Positions 8,454 to 17,086 of a stretch of 64,000 bases of DNA are shown here, in pieces. This DNA is from Micromonospora antibiotica (GTDB taxonomy: Bacteria; Actinomycetota; Actinomycetes; Mycobacteriales; Micromonosporaceae). Made by a program: the position numbers and the translations under genes. The stretch is from positions 1 to 64,000 of the forward strand of contig NZ_JAGFWR010000003.1 of NCBI RefSeq assembly GCF_017599305.1. Direction: 5' to 3'. The notes beneath the pieces are model-generated. The model saw only the letters and a list, made by a program, of their open reading frames with translations, did not search any database and was not told the DNA's origin. Position 1 is the first letter of the stretch. Each line of letters starts with the position of its first letter.

Positions 8454-9671
8454 CTATCCGCCAGTGGTGACGAAGAGCTTGTCGATGCCGCGCAGGAACA
8501 GGCTCCCGCTGTAGTCGGGCCGCTGGCTGACCGCGAGGCCGGGGAACCGGGCGAACAGCCGGGGCAGGCCGATGCGGCCCTCCAGGCGGGACACGGCCGC
8601 GCCGAGGCAGAAGTGCGGGCCGACGCCGAAAGCCAACGACGGGGGGCCGTCGCGGCGCGGGTCGAACCGGTCCGGCTCGGGAAACCGGCGCGGGTCCCGG
8701 TTGGCGCCGGCGATGATCAGCAGGACGTTCTCGTCCCGGGCGACCGGTACGCCGCCCAGCACGGTGTCCCGGGGCGCGGCGCGGGCCAGGAAGTGCACCG
8801 GGCTCTGCAGCCGCAGCACCTCGTCCACGCAGCCCTGCGCCAGGGTCTCGTCACCCGGCAGCGCGGCCACGGTCTCCGGGTGGGCCAGCAGCACCGGCAG
8901 GCCGTTGCTGAACATGTAGACGGTGGTGACGAAGCTGGCGTTGAACAGCACGATCAGGTTGCTGATCAACTCCTCCTCGGTCAGGTCGACCTCACCGGAG
9001 TCCAGCGCCTCGACCAGCCCGGAGATCAGGTCCTCGCCCGGCTGGCGGCGACGGTGCGCGATCAGGTCCCGGTAGAGCGCCCGCAGCTCCTCGGCAGCCT
9101 GGTTGGCCAACGCCAGCCGCTCCGGGGTCTTGCCCGCCACATCGAGGAACTCGTCGATCCAGTCGACCCGCTGCCGGTACCAGGCCAGCTCGCTCTCGGG
9201 CAGGCCGATGAACTCGGCCATCACCAGTGCCGGCACCGGGTAGGCGAAGTCCGCGACGAAGTCGACCTCGGAGCCGTCCGCCCCGGCGTCGGCCATCCGG
9301 TCCAGCAGGGCGTCGACCACCCGGACGATCACCGGTTCCAGCGCGCCGAGCCGGCGCGGGGTGAACGTACGGGAGAACACACCCCGCATCCGCCCGTGGT
9401 CGGGGGCGTTGACAAACATCATCGACGACTGGAAGGTCCGCAGGATCTCCTCGTCCTGCCAGCCCGGTGGGGCCTGCTTGTACCACTCCGGGTCGCGCAG
9501 CACCTGGTCGACCAGGTCGTAGCCGACGGCCACCGCGCTGACCGTGCTGTGCTCCGGGCGGTTCGGGATGACGCTGATCGGCCCGTGCTCGTGCAGGGCC
9601 GCATACCACGGATAGGGGTCCTGCCGGCCGGCCTCGCTGTAGAGACCGGTCAGGATCTTGTCGACGTCCAC
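8454..9671 (-). CDS. Cytochrome P450
   Basis: A 405-residue soluble bacterial P450. It has the ExxR motif (EVLRLQSP), a PERF-like FPEPDRFDP and the heme loop FGVGPHFCLG whose cysteine ligates iron. The I-helix reads NASFVTTV where most P450s have A/G-G-x-D/E-T-T, so the acid before the threonine pair is missing and proton delivery may differ. GTG at 9671 is used, with GGGGAGG about 10 nt upstream. The first gene downstream of the SGNH hydrolase, it starts the run into the hydrolase, hmo and hpgT. Likely role: hydroxylation or aryl coupling of the cluster product (inference). Confidence 0.9.
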   Translation of the reverse strand: MDVDKILTGLYSEAGRQDPYPWYAALHEHGPISVIPNRPEHSTVSAVAVGYDLVDQVLRDPEWYKQAPPGWQDEEILRTFQSSMMFVNAPDHGRMRGVFSRTFTPRRLGALEPVIVRVVDALLDRMADAGADGSEVDFVADFAYPVPALVMAEFIGLPESELAWYRQRVDWIDEFLDVAGKTPERLALANQAAEELRALYRDLIAHRRRQPGEDLISGLVEALDSGEVDLTEEELISNLIVLFNASFVTTVYMFSNGLPVLLAHPETVAALPGDETLAQGCVDEVLRLQSPVHFLARAAPRDTVLGGVPVARDENVLLIIAGANRDPRRFPEPDRFDPRRDGPPSLAFGVGPHFCLGAAVSRLEGRIGLPRLFARFPGLAVSQRPDYSGSLFLRGIDKLFVTTGG

Positions 9672-9735
9672 GATGGTGCTTCCTCCCCAGGAATGACCGG
9701 GGGGCGACGGGGTCACCCCCGCCGCCCCACCGGTG

Positions 9736-11046
9736 TCACAGACCGAGCAGTCGAAGTGGTACGGCGTCCGCCAACGCCTGGTTGCCGGCGTCGTTCGGGT
9801 GGATGTGGTCACCGGCGTCGTACGCGGGCAGCAGCCGGCTCGGCTGGGCCGGGTCACGCAGCACCGCGTCGAAGTCGAGCAGCCCGTCGAACTCGGCCGC
9901 CCCCGGGCCCCGCAGCCAGGTGTTCACCGCCTGGCGGGTGGTCTCCTTCTCCGGCGTCCACACCCCCGGGTTGCCGTGCCCCTCGTACGGGGTGAGGGTG
10001 ACGGCGAGGCTGCGCAGGCCGCGCGCCTTGGCCTGCTTGTTGATCTGCTGCAGCGAGGCGATGATCCGGTCGGCGGAGTCGTCGGACATCCAGATGTCGT
10101 TGATGCCGAGGTGGGTCACCAGGGTCTTCACGCCGGTCTGCGGGAAGACGTCCTCGTTGAGCCGGGCCAACGCATTCGGACCCAGCTCGTAGTAGCCGGG
10201 GAAACCGCCCGCGCCGGGCTCGGTGCCCTCGTGGTTGAGCCGGTTGCCGGCCAGGCTCAGGTTGAGCACCCCGGGGGTACGTACCTCGGGACGGGCGGCG
10301 ACCAGCCGCCCGGCGAGCAGCTCCGGCCAGCGCTTGTTGGCGTTGACGGTGCTGCCGTTGGCGTCCCCGATCGAGTCGCTGAGCACCACCACCGCACCGG
10401 GGTTAGCCGGACGCAGCACGTCGATGCCGGACAGGAACATCCAGCAGCAGTCCGGACGGATGGTGAAGCCGGCGCCGTCGGCGGCGGTGGTCAGGTCGTT
10501 CGCCCCGATGAAGGTGGTCACCTTGGACTGGCCGTGGAACGTGACCGGCCCGGTGAGCACCGGGAAGTGCAGGGTGACGACCAGGTCCTCCTGCTCGGCC
10601 ACCTGGTAGGTCAGCGGGTCGCTGAGCAGCTCGGCGCCCTTGTTCATGGTCGCCGAGGTGGCACCGCCGAACTTCAGCTCCCGCAGGGTGCCGGGCAGGA
10701 TGTCCGACCGGTCGGTCAGGGTCGCGGTGTTCGGGCGGGCGACGGTGGCGTGCCCGACCTGCACCGCCTGCTCGCCGTAGAGGTTGCTCAGCCGGACCCG
10801 CAGCCGCTCCCCGCCCACGGTGGTGCGCACGGTCATCCGGATGCTCTGGTTGTTCAGGCCGGTGTTGGTCAGCCCGACGGTGTTGCCACGGGTGACCGCC
10901 GCGGCCCACGTACCCGCCCACTGCGGCCGGGCGGCTGCCTCGCTGCCGGCGTCGGACGGTCCGGCGCTGGCCACCACCGCCGGGGCGCTCACGACCAGCA
11001 ACACGGCCGCGGACGCTATGACCTGCCATCTCTTAGGGGTCGACAT
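9736..11046 (-). CDS. Secreted SGNH/GDSL hydrolase
   Basis: A 436-residue exported hydrolase. A signal peptide (Lys/Arg start, hydrophobic VIASAAVLLVVSAPAVVASA, cleavage near residue 28) precedes a beta-rich domain and then the SGNH core: VVLSDSIGD (nucleophile Ser), LSLAGNRL, THLGINDIW and the late DHIHPND catalytic Asp-His. It resembles rhamnogalacturonan-acetylesterase-type or lipase-like secreted GDSL enzymes. The substrate is unknown. The ATG at 11046 sits 4 nt after GGAGG, and a good sigma-70-like promoter lies 60-100 nt upstream. It may be a flanking gene rather than a cluster member, although it is co-directional with the P450 across only 64 nt. Confidence 0.88.
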   Translation of the reverse strand: MSTPKRWQVIASAAVLLVVSAPAVVASAGPSDAGSEAAARPQWAGTWAAAVTRGNTVGLTNTGLNNQSIRMTVRTTVGGERLRVRLSNLYGEQAVQVGHATVARPNTATLTDRSDILPGTLRELKFGGATSATMNKGAELLSDPLTYQVAEQEDLVVTLHFPVLTGPVTFHGQSKVTTFIGANDLTTAADGAGFTIRPDCCWMFLSGIDVLRPANPGAVVVLSDSIGDANGSTVNANKRWPELLAGRLVAARPEVRTPGVLNLSLAGNRLNHEGTEPGAGGFPGYYELGPNALARLNEDVFPQTGVKTLVTHLGINDIWMSDDSADRIIASLQQINKQAKARGLRSLAVTLTPYEGHGNPGVWTPEKETTRQAVNTWLRGPGAAEFDGLLDFDAVLRDPAQPSRLLPAYDAGDHIHPNDAGNQALADAVPLRLLGL

Positions 11047-11113
11047 TGAACCTCCATGTTGGGCCGCCCAGGGCCGGCGCCCATTGACGGCACCGCCCGG
11101 ACGATGGTCCAGA

Positions 11114-11143
11114 AACCTAGCGGCGACGTCTGACAGGCGTCAA
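11114..11143 (-). promoter_or_regulatory. Promoter of the SGNH hydrolase gene
   Basis: On the minus strand TTGACG (11143-11138) is followed after 18 nt by TAGGTT (11119-11114), a good housekeeping-type promoter. The leader to the ATG at 11046 would be about 60 nt. The rest of the 329-nt divergent gap (11047-11375) holds no convincing plus-strand promoter and no ORF. Confidence 0.6.
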
Positions 11144-11375
11144 TCAACCCGATAGACATGATCAAAAGTCCATGATGGCCGGTCACTCGCCGTTCGGCTC
11201 TGTCCCCCGGCGACACCGTCGGCCTAGGCTCGCTAGCGGCGGCGGTGCGGTCGCCCACTTCCCGCACCCCGTCGCGGGCCGGGCTCTGAACTGCTCGGAC
11301 GCCATCCCGGCCGGTCGCCACGGCGGGTCCCACCGGGCCGCCGACGACCCGCCGCATCGACCTGGGGGCTGTGCG

Positions 11376-12992
11376 ATGACCGACGGGGCCGACCGATCCA
11401 CCACCTACGTGCACGACGCGCTGGAGTTGTTCGCCGGGTTCGGCGACCGGGAGGCGCTGGTCGGCGACGGCCGGCGGCTGACCTACCCGCAGGTCGCCGC
11501 CGAGGTACGCGGGCTGGCGCACGCCCTCACCCGCCACGGGGTACGCCCCGGCGCGGCGGTGCTGGTGATGCTCGGCAACGCCGTGGAGGGCCCGCTGCTC
11601 CAACTCGCCCTGCACCTGCTCGGCTGCCGGACGATGTGGATCGCCCCGGTGACCTCCCGGCGGGAGATCGACGAGTTCGTCCGGCTGGCCCGCCCCGACG
11701 TGTTCGTGCACCACGCGTACGCCCCGGACGGGCTGGGTGACCAGATCGCCGCGTCGCTGCCCGGGGTGCCGGTGCTGCGACTGGGCATCGAGCTGACCGC
11801 CACCACCCCGTCGGCGGACCCGGACCCCGCCACCACCCCGCAGGTCGGCGTGGGCCTGAGCGCCGACGACCCGTCGGTCGGCCTGCCGGCCGGGGTGCCC
11901 GTGCCGGAGTCGTTCCTGCAGACCAGTGGCACCACCGGCACCCCCAAGCTGGTGCACCACCGGGAGAGCTTCTACCGGCAGGTGCTGGCGCTGGCGGCCG
12001 ACTTCCGGGCCGCCGGCTTCCCCCTGCTGCGGCACCTGTCACACTCCCCGATGTGGCTGGCCAGCGGGCAGATCACCACCCTGTTCAACCTGTTCACCGG
12101 CGGCGTGCTCTTCCTGCGCCAGCAGTGGGACCCGGCCGCCTTCATCGCCACCGTGGACGCCGAGCGGCTCACCTCCACCTTCGTCACCCCGCCGATGCTC
12201 TACGAGGTGCTCGACCATCCGGCCCTGCCCGGCGCGGACTTCTCCGCCATGTTCATGTTCAACGTGGGTGCCGGGCCGGCCGCGCCCGCCCGGCTGCGCC
12301 AGGCCATCGCCCGGTTCGGCCCGTGCCTACGCATCGTGTACGGCCTCAGCGAGGCGGTGGTGATCTGCGCCCAGCCCGGCCTGACCGAGGACCCGGCGCA
12401 CCCGCAGCGGCTCGGTTCCTGCGGCCGGCCGTACGGGGACGTCACCGTGGAGATCCGCGACGCCGACGGGCAGGCGCTGCCGGCCGGCACGGACGGCGAG
12501 GTGTGGGTGCGGACGAAACTGAGCTTCCACGGCTACCACGGTCAACCCGAACTGACCGCCGAGACGCTCGTCGACGGCTGGGTACGCACCCGCGACATCG
12601 GCCACCTCGACGACGACGGGTTCCTCTACCTGGTCGACCGGTTGCAGGACCGCATCCTCACCCGGCAGCGCAGCTGGCCGATCTACTCCCGGCCGATCGA
12701 GGACGTCCTCGCCGGGCATCCGCAGGTACGCGCGGCGGCGGTGATCGGGGTACCCGACCCGGTCGCCGGGGAGCTGCCGTACGCGTACGTGGTGCGGACG
12801 CCGGGGGCGACGGTGACCGGGGCGGAGCTGATCGACCTGGTCACCGCCGAACTGAGCGACACCTGGGCGCCGGGTGCGGTGGAGTTCGTCGACGCGCTGC
12901 CCCTGAACCGGTCGGCGAAGGTGGACAAGCGGGCGCTGCGCGAGCGGTACGCCACCGGCGCTCCCGCCGATCCGGTCGGCAGCCCATCGTGA
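11376..12992 (+). CDS. AMP-dependent acyl/aryl ligase
   Basis: A 538-residue ANL-superfamily enzyme. Motifs in order are LQTSGTTGTPK (P-loop), YGLSEA (A5), GEVWVRT and WVRTRDIGH (A7), DRLQDRI hinge (A8) and LPLNRSAKVDKRAL with the A10 catalytic lysine. It should adenylate a carboxylic acid and pass it to CoA or a carrier protein. Substrate specificity cannot be read safely. ATG at 11376 places the ligase fold directly at the N-terminus. Earlier in-frame starts lack support. Its stop overlaps the MFS exporter start (GTGA), so the two are co-translated. It is one of three AMP-ligases in the cluster. Confidence 0.88.
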   Translation: MTDGADRSTTYVHDALELFAGFGDREALVGDGRRLTYPQVAAEVRGLAHALTRHGVRPGAAVLVMLGNAVEGPLLQLALHLLGCRTMWIAPVTSRREIDEFVRLARPDVFVHHAYAPDGLGDQIAASLPGVPVLRLGIELTATTPSADPDPATTPQVGVGLSADDPSVGLPAGVPVPESFLQTSGTTGTPKLVHHRESFYRQVLALAADFRAAGFPLLRHLSHSPMWLASGQITTLFNLFTGGVLFLRQQWDPAAFIATVDAERLTSTFVTPPMLYEVLDHPALPGADFSAMFMFNVGAGPAAPARLRQAIARFGPCLRIVYGLSEAVVICAQPGLTEDPAHPQRLGSCGRPYGDVTVEIRDADGQALPAGTDGEVWVRTKLSFHGYHGQPELTAETLVDGWVRTRDIGHLDDDGFLYLVDRLQDRILTRQRSWPIYSRPIEDVLAGHPQVRAAAVIGVPDPVAGELPYAYVVRTPGATVTGAELIDLVTAELSDTWAPGAVEFVDALPLNRSAKVDKRALRERYATGAPADPVGSPS

Positions 12993-14536
12993 CCGCCGAC
13001 GCCGACACCGGCCCCCGTACGGCCACCCACGCCGCCAGCGACCCGGCCGACGGCGACCCCCGCACGGCCACCCACGCCGCCAGCGACCCGGCCGACGGCG
13101 ACCCCCGCACGGCCACCGACGCCGACGGCTACCCGGCCGACGGCGACGCCGCCGGGGCTCCCGGCGGGGCGTCGGGCCTGCGGGCGGCAGCCGACCCGAC
13201 CGGTCCCGGACCGGCCACCGGTGAGGAACACACCGGAGCGGGTGGCACCCAGGCGGGTAAGGCGGGGGCGGGCGACACCGGGTCACTCGCCGCGCCGCCG
13301 GGCCCCGAGCGGCGGGCCGCCCGGCGGGAACTGGTCACCCTGGTCGCCGCCGACCTGATCTCCAACCTGGGCAGCCGGATCTCGGTGATCGCGATCCCCT
13401 GGCTGGTGCTCACCACCACCGGCAGCCCGGCCAAGATGGGCATCGTCGCGGCAGCCGAGTTCCTGCCGTACATGCTGTCGAGTTCGTTGGCCACGCCGTG
13501 GGCGGACCGGTTCGGGGTACGACGTACCTCCATCACGGTGGACGCGGCGAGCGCGGCCGTGATCGCGGTGGTGGCGCTGGCCCCGTGGCTCGGCTTCGGG
13601 GCGCTCGTCGCCCTCGTCGCGGTGGCCGGCGGACTGCGCGGCATCGGCGACCGGGTCAAGCACGTGATGTTCCGGCCGGCCGCGCAGCGTGCCGGGGTGG
13701 AGCTGATCCGGCTCACCTCCGCCTACGACGGGCTGGCGCGCGGGGTGGCGCTGTTCGGCACGGTCATCGGCGGTCTGCTCATCGACTGGGTGGGGGTGAC
13801 CCGGGCGATCTGGATCGACGCGGGCACCTTCGCGATCTGTGCGCTGCTGGTCGGGGTGCTGGTACGCCCACCCGCCAGCGACGCGCCCGCCGCACCCCGG
13901 GAAGGCTACTTCCAGGCCCTGCGCACCGGGTTCGGCTACCTGCGCACCGACCGGGTGCTGCTGACCATGCTGGTGGTGGTCTCCACGCTGAACATGTTCG
14001 CCGCCGCCAACACCGCCGTCTGGGTGCCGCTGTGGGTCCGCGACGAGTTCGGCGACCCGGCCGGGTTCGGCCTGGTGCTCGGGGTGTTCGGCGGTGGCGC
14101 GCTGCTCGGCAACGTGGTCTTCACGATGCTCGGCCCCCGGCTGCCCCGGACCCTGATCTTCGCGGCCGGGGCGGCGTTGAGCGGTGCGCCCCGGCTGCTG
14201 GTGCTGGCGCTGACCGACCACCTGGTGGTGGTGCTGGTGGTGACGTTCCTGTCCGGGATCGGCATCGCGGCGGTCAACCCGCTGCTCGGTGCGGCCCTCT
14301 ACGAACGGGTGCCCGACGCGTTGCAGACCCGGGTGCTGGGGATCTCCGGCTCGCTGGCGTTCGTCGGACTGCCGGTGGGCGCGCTGCTCGGCGGCTGGTC
14401 GGTGGCGGCCCTCGGGCTGCGGCCGGCGCTGCTGGTGATGGCGGTGGTGTGCGCGGTGCTGACCGTGGCGCCGCTGGTCGCCGGGCCGCTGCGGATGGGG
14501 CGGTCCACCCCCGCGCCACCCACCGCCAAGGCCTGA
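12989..14536 (+). CDS. MFS transporter, probable exporter
   Basis: A 515-residue membrane protein. After a 110-residue hydrophilic N-terminal region made of tandem 15-residue units, about ten to twelve hydrophobic helices follow in two bundles, starting at LVTLVAADLISNLGSRISVIAIPWLVL. The loop AD-RFGVRRTSI is the MFS A-motif-like segment. The topology resembles the macrolide-efflux/enterobactin-exporter branch (MFS_3). It probably exports the cluster product or gives self-resistance (inference from its place in the cluster). The GTG start at 12989 overlaps the ligase stop by four bases. The long repetitive N-terminus is unusual, and an internal start near 13300 is possible. Confidence 0.85.
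   Translation: MTADADTGPRTATHAASDPADGDPRTATHAASDPADGDPRTATDADGYPADGDAAGAPGGASGLRAAADPTGPGPATGEEHTGAGGTQAGKAGAGDTGSLAAPPGPERRAARRELVTLVAADLISNLGSRISVIAIPWLVLTTTGSPAKMGIVAAAEFLPYMLSSSLATPWADRFGVRRTSITVDAASAAVIAVVALAPWLGFGALVALVAVAGGLRGIGDRVKHVMFRPAAQRAGVELIRLTSAYDGLARGVALFGTVIGGLLIDWVGVTRAIWIDAGTFAICALLVGVLVRPPASDAPAAPREGYFQALRTGFGYLRTDRVLLTMLVVVSTLNMFAAANTAVWVPLWVRDEFGDPAGFGLVLGVFGGGALLGNVVFTMLGPRLPRTLIFAAGAALSGAPRLLVLALTDHLVVVLVVTFLSGIGIAAVNPLLGAALYERVPDALQTRVLGISGSLAFVGLPVGALLGGWSVAALGLRPALLVMAVVCAVLTVAPLVAGPLRMGRSTPAPPTAKA
13012..13146 (+). repeat. Three 45-bp tandem units in the MFS gene
   Basis: Units at 13012-13056, 13057-13101 and 13102-13146. The first two differ by one base near the start and the third has diverged. 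Each encodes 15 hydrophilic residues (Pro-Arg-Thr-Ala-Thr then an Ala/Ser/Asp-rich stretch), so copy-number change would stay in frame. Confidence 0.9.
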
Positions 14537-14550
14537 CCCGGGCCCAGAGG

Positions 14551-14714
14551 TGTACGGCGTCGAGTGCCCGACCCGGGGCCCGGCTGACCGCCGTCGAGAG
14601 CCGACCGAGGCACGGGTGACCGCCGTCGAGGGCCGATCCGGGGCAGTGTGACCGCCGTCGAGGCCCCACCGGGGGCACGGGTGACCGGCGTCGACGCGAG
14701 TCGGCGCACCGGGA
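14551..14714. repeat. Intergenic 32-34-bp tandem repeat
   Basis: Five degenerate units begin at 14551, 14585, 14617, 14649 and 14682, each opening with a variant of TGACCGCCGTCGAG. They fill the gap between the MFS gene and the leaderless SGNH hydrolase. No direct-repeat/unique-spacer alternation of CRISPR type is seen. Confidence 0.8.
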
Positions 14715-14769
14715 CGACCATCAGGCGATCCGCCCGGTCGCAGTGATCGACCAGGCCGGTACGGTCGGC

Positions 14770-14775
14770 TAGATT
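14770..14775 (+). promoter_or_regulatory. -10 element of a leaderless hydrolase gene
   Basis: TAGATT ends 7 nt before the ATG at 14783, which puts the transcription start at or next to the start codon. There is no purine-rich ribosome site, so the mRNA is probably leaderless, as is common in actinobacteria. Confidence 0.5.
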
Positions 14776-14782
14776 GCCGGCC

Positions 14783-15466
14783 ATGTCATCGATGTTGACC
14801 GAGGCCACCGATCCGTACTGCCTGCGTGAGGGGGAGAGTGCCGCGCTGCTGCGCGACCATCCGTGGCACCGGTTCGTGGTGCTCGGCGACAGCGTCGCGG
14901 AGGGCATGTGTGAGCCGGTCGAGGGGTACCCGGACGTGCAGTGGGCCGACCGAATCGCGGCCGAACTGGCGGCGGTACGCCCCGCGTTGGCGTACCTCAA
15001 CCTGGGTCGGCGCGGGCTGCGGGCGCAACAGGTCCGGGCGGGCCAGCTGGACCGGGCGCTGGCCTTCTCCCCCGACCTGGCGCTGGTGGTCTGCGGCGGC
15101 AACGACGCCTTCCGCACGGCGTTCGACCCGGACGCGGTCGACACCGAGCTGACCGCGATCGTCGGCGCGCTGCGCGACGCCGGGGCCGACGTGATCACGG
15201 TGGGCATGTTCGACGTGTCGCACAGCCCGGCGGTCCCGGCGGCGCTACGGCCCGGCCTCGGCGCCCGGATGCGGCTGCTCTCCTCGCGTACCGGCCGGCT
15301 CGCCGACCGGCTGGGCGCGCTGCACGTGAACCTGACCGACCACCCGGCCGGCACCGACCCCTCGATGTACAGCAGCGACGGACGGCACGGCAGCGCCCGC
15401 AGCGACGCCATCGCCGCCGCCGAAACCATCCGCCGCCTCGCCACCCACCTCGGCACCCACCCCTGA
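14783..15466 (+). CDS. SGNH/GDSL hydrolase, cytosolic
   Basis: A 227-residue protein with the four SGNH blocks: VVLGDSVAEG (Ser), LNLGRRG, VCGGNDAFR (Asn) and a C-terminal DGRHGSARSD in the place of the catalytic Asp-xx-His. No signal peptide is seen, so it should act inside the cell as an esterase or lipase-like hydrolase. The substrate is unknown. ATG at 14783 is preferred over a TTG nine bases earlier because a -10 hexamer would otherwise overlap the ORF. It is separated from the MFS gene by a tandem repeat and has its own promoter, so membership of the cluster is uncertain. Two 56-nt palindromes follow its stop. Confidence 0.85.
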   Translation: MSSMLTEATDPYCLREGESAALLRDHPWHRFVVLGDSVAEGMCEPVEGYPDVQWADRIAAELAAVRPALAYLNLGRRGLRAQQVRAGQLDRALAFSPDLALVVCGGNDAFRTAFDPDAVDTELTAIVGALRDAGADVITVGMFDVSHSPAVPAALRPGLGARMRLLSSRTGRLADRLGALHVNLTDHPAGTDPSMYSSDGRHGSARSDAIAAAETIRRLATHLGTHP

Positions 15467-15489
15467 CACCCCACCGCCCGCCAAAGCTC

Positions 15490-15542
15490 AACCGGCCCGC
15501 CGGGGCCAACCGGCCCGCCGGGGCCAACCGGCATGCCGGGGT
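15490..15542. repeat. Three 18-bp tandem units
   Basis: The unit AACCGGCCCGCCGGGGCC is repeated from 15490, 15508 and 15526. The third copy has diverged and runs straight into palindrome copy 3. Each unit is itself partly palindromic. Confidence 0.8.
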
Positions 15543-15598
15543 CGATCAAGAGGTTTACGTCATCCGAAGCCGCTATCCCGCCCCAAACCTCTTGATCA
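15543..15598. repeat. 56-nt palindromic element, copy 3
   Basis: Same 20-16-20 layout as the other copies but the least perfect: 15 of 20 arm positions match, and the outer left base is C instead of T. It lies between the convergent SGNH hydrolase and ATP-grasp genes. Confidence 0.85.
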
Positions 15599-15625
15599 CC
15601 GCACCCCAGCCCGGCCAGCGCCGGG

Positions 15626-15681
15626 TGATCAAGAGGTTTGCGTCAACATTCCGCGATCTGGTGACGCAAACCTCTTGATCA
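15626..15681. repeat. 56-nt palindromic element, copy 4 (perfect)
   Basis: All 20 arm positions are complementary, with a 16-nt loop. It lies 27 nt from copy 3 in the same convergent gap and is followed by a G-rich tract up to the stop codon of the minus-strand ATP-grasp gene. Confidence 0.92.
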
Positions 15682-15727
15682 CCGGGGCGAGGGGGCGAGG
15701 GCGGGGGGGCGGGGCAGGCGGGGTGGG

Positions 15728-17086
15728 TCAGGTGGTGAGGAGGATGCCGGTGAGGAGGACGCCACGGGCCAGGTTGAGGACCTCGTCGCAGCCGGGGAAG
15801 CCGACCCGGGCCAGGGCACCCGAGCCGGTACGGCCGAACAGGTACGGGGCGATGCTGTAGGGCACCTCGGCGGTGACCGTCTCACCGGTCTCGATCTGGA
15901 CGAAGTCCATCTCCACCCGGTCGGCGGGCCAGTACCGCTGGAGGATGTCGCCGCCCCGGTCGAGGGCGGCGCGCAGGCCCTCGGCCCACTCCGCGTCGCC
16001 CATCTCCCGGCCGATGAGCACCCCGTGGCCGGCCGAGCCGTCGGCCGGCTTGACGACCAGGTTCTCCCGGTCGGCAAGTGCCCGGTCCAGTTCGGCGGCG
16101 GTGAACGCCACGGTGTGCGGCACGTACCGGCGGACCAGGGCCTGGTCGTCGGCGGAGAGCAGGTCCAGGTCCTCGTAGAGCCAGGCGAAGTTGATTTTGT
16201 TGCCGAGCAGCCAGGCGGCGGTGCTGACGAACATCGGCAGGGTGCCGGCGTGCAGCGCCCCGGCCACCGCGTCCAGGCCGGCGCTCGGGGTGACCCGGTT
16301 GGGCACGAAGAGCCGGAACAGCGCGTCGACCGGTGCACCGCCGACGACCAGCCGCTTCGCGTCGTCGAGGGTGGCCGTGGCGACCGGGGCGATCACCAGG
16401 TCGATGCCGAACCGGCGGGCCTGGTCGATCAGCGGCGAGAGGATCTTGATGAAGTCGTCCGGGGTCTCCAGGCCGGGGTAGTCGGCGTCGAAGTCGAGCA
16501 GCAGCGCCACCCGGGCCCCGTCGGGCAGGGACAGCCCGTCACGGATCGCCACGAACCGCTGGTCCAGCAGGGAATCCGCCGGCCGCACCGGCAGCCCGTC
16601 GAGGATGCCCCGCTCCTGGTAGAGCGCCGCGTACCGGCGGACCACCGTGTCGGCGTCGAACCCGCCGCCCAGGCTGCTGTCGATGTTGTACTCGACGATC
16701 CTCGGCACCCCGCCGGAGATCAGCACGTCGGGCCGGTAGGCGGCGAGCAGCTCCTCGGACAGCTCCTCGGACTCGTCGAGCAGCCGCGTCGCCCCCGCGG
16801 GCACCCCGAGCAGCTCGCGCAGCTCCCCGGCGGTGCGGGCCCGTCGCCGGCAGGCGTCCAGGATGAGCTGGGCGATCCGGTCGCAGACCTCGTTCAGCTC
16901 ACGGAACGCGTCCGCCGGCATGACCGGGGGCCGGGCCAGCCGCCACTGCTTGTTGTACGTCGCACAGCCGTAGAAGATCTCCCGCCAGGCGGCGGCCCCG
17001 CTGGACACCATCGCCGTACGGGCCGGCTCCGGCAGCTCGCGCCACGCCTGACCGGGCTCGGGCCAGAGGTAGTTCGGATCGGTCAT
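15728..17086 (-). CDS. ATP-grasp-like ligase
   Basis: A 452-residue protein. The C-terminal half carries an ATP-grasp signature: NLVVKPADGSAGHGVLIGR (nucleotide-binding lysine and glycine loop) near residue 340, then DILQRYWPADRVEMDFVQ. RIVEYNIDSSLGGG near residue 155 looks like the acidic E-N-D segment seen in circularly permuted ATP-grasp/glutathionylspermidine-synthase relatives. Such enzymes form amide bonds from a carboxylate and an amine using ATP. As the last gene of the long operon, it is a candidate for joining 4-hydroxyphenylglycine or another amine to an acid. Precedent: ATP-grasp ligases that use phenylglycine-type residues in pheganomycin and resorcinomycin pathways. The family call is from motifs only. 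The ATG overlaps the E1 beta stop (ATGA). Confidence 0.7.
   Translation of the reverse strand: MTDPNYLWPEPGQAWRELPEPARTAMVSSGAAAWREIFYGCATYNKQWRLARPPVMPADAFRELNEVCDRIAQLILDACRRRARTAGELRELLGVPAGATRLLDESEELSEELLAAYRPDVLISGGVPRIVEYNIDSSLGGGFDADTVVRRYAALYQERGILDGLPVRPADSLLDQRFVAIRDGLSLPDGARVALLLDFDADYPGLETPDDFIKILSPLIDQARRFGIDLVIAPVATATLDDAKRLVVGGAPVDALFRLFVPNRVTPSAGLDAVAGALHAGTLPMFVSTAAWLLGNKINFAWLYEDLDLLSADDQALVRRYVPHTVAFTAAELDRALADRENLVVKPADGSAGHGVLIGREMGDAEWAEGLRAALDRGGDILQRYWPADRVEMDFVQIETGETVTAEVPYSIAPYLFGRTGSGALARVGFPGCDEVLNLARGVLLTGILLTT

Noticed and set aside
14551..14714. Possible CRISPR array
   Set aside because: Units are contiguous and degenerate, with no unique spacers of constant length, and no cas genes are nearby. 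The same holds for the 38.9- and 39.5-kb repeats.
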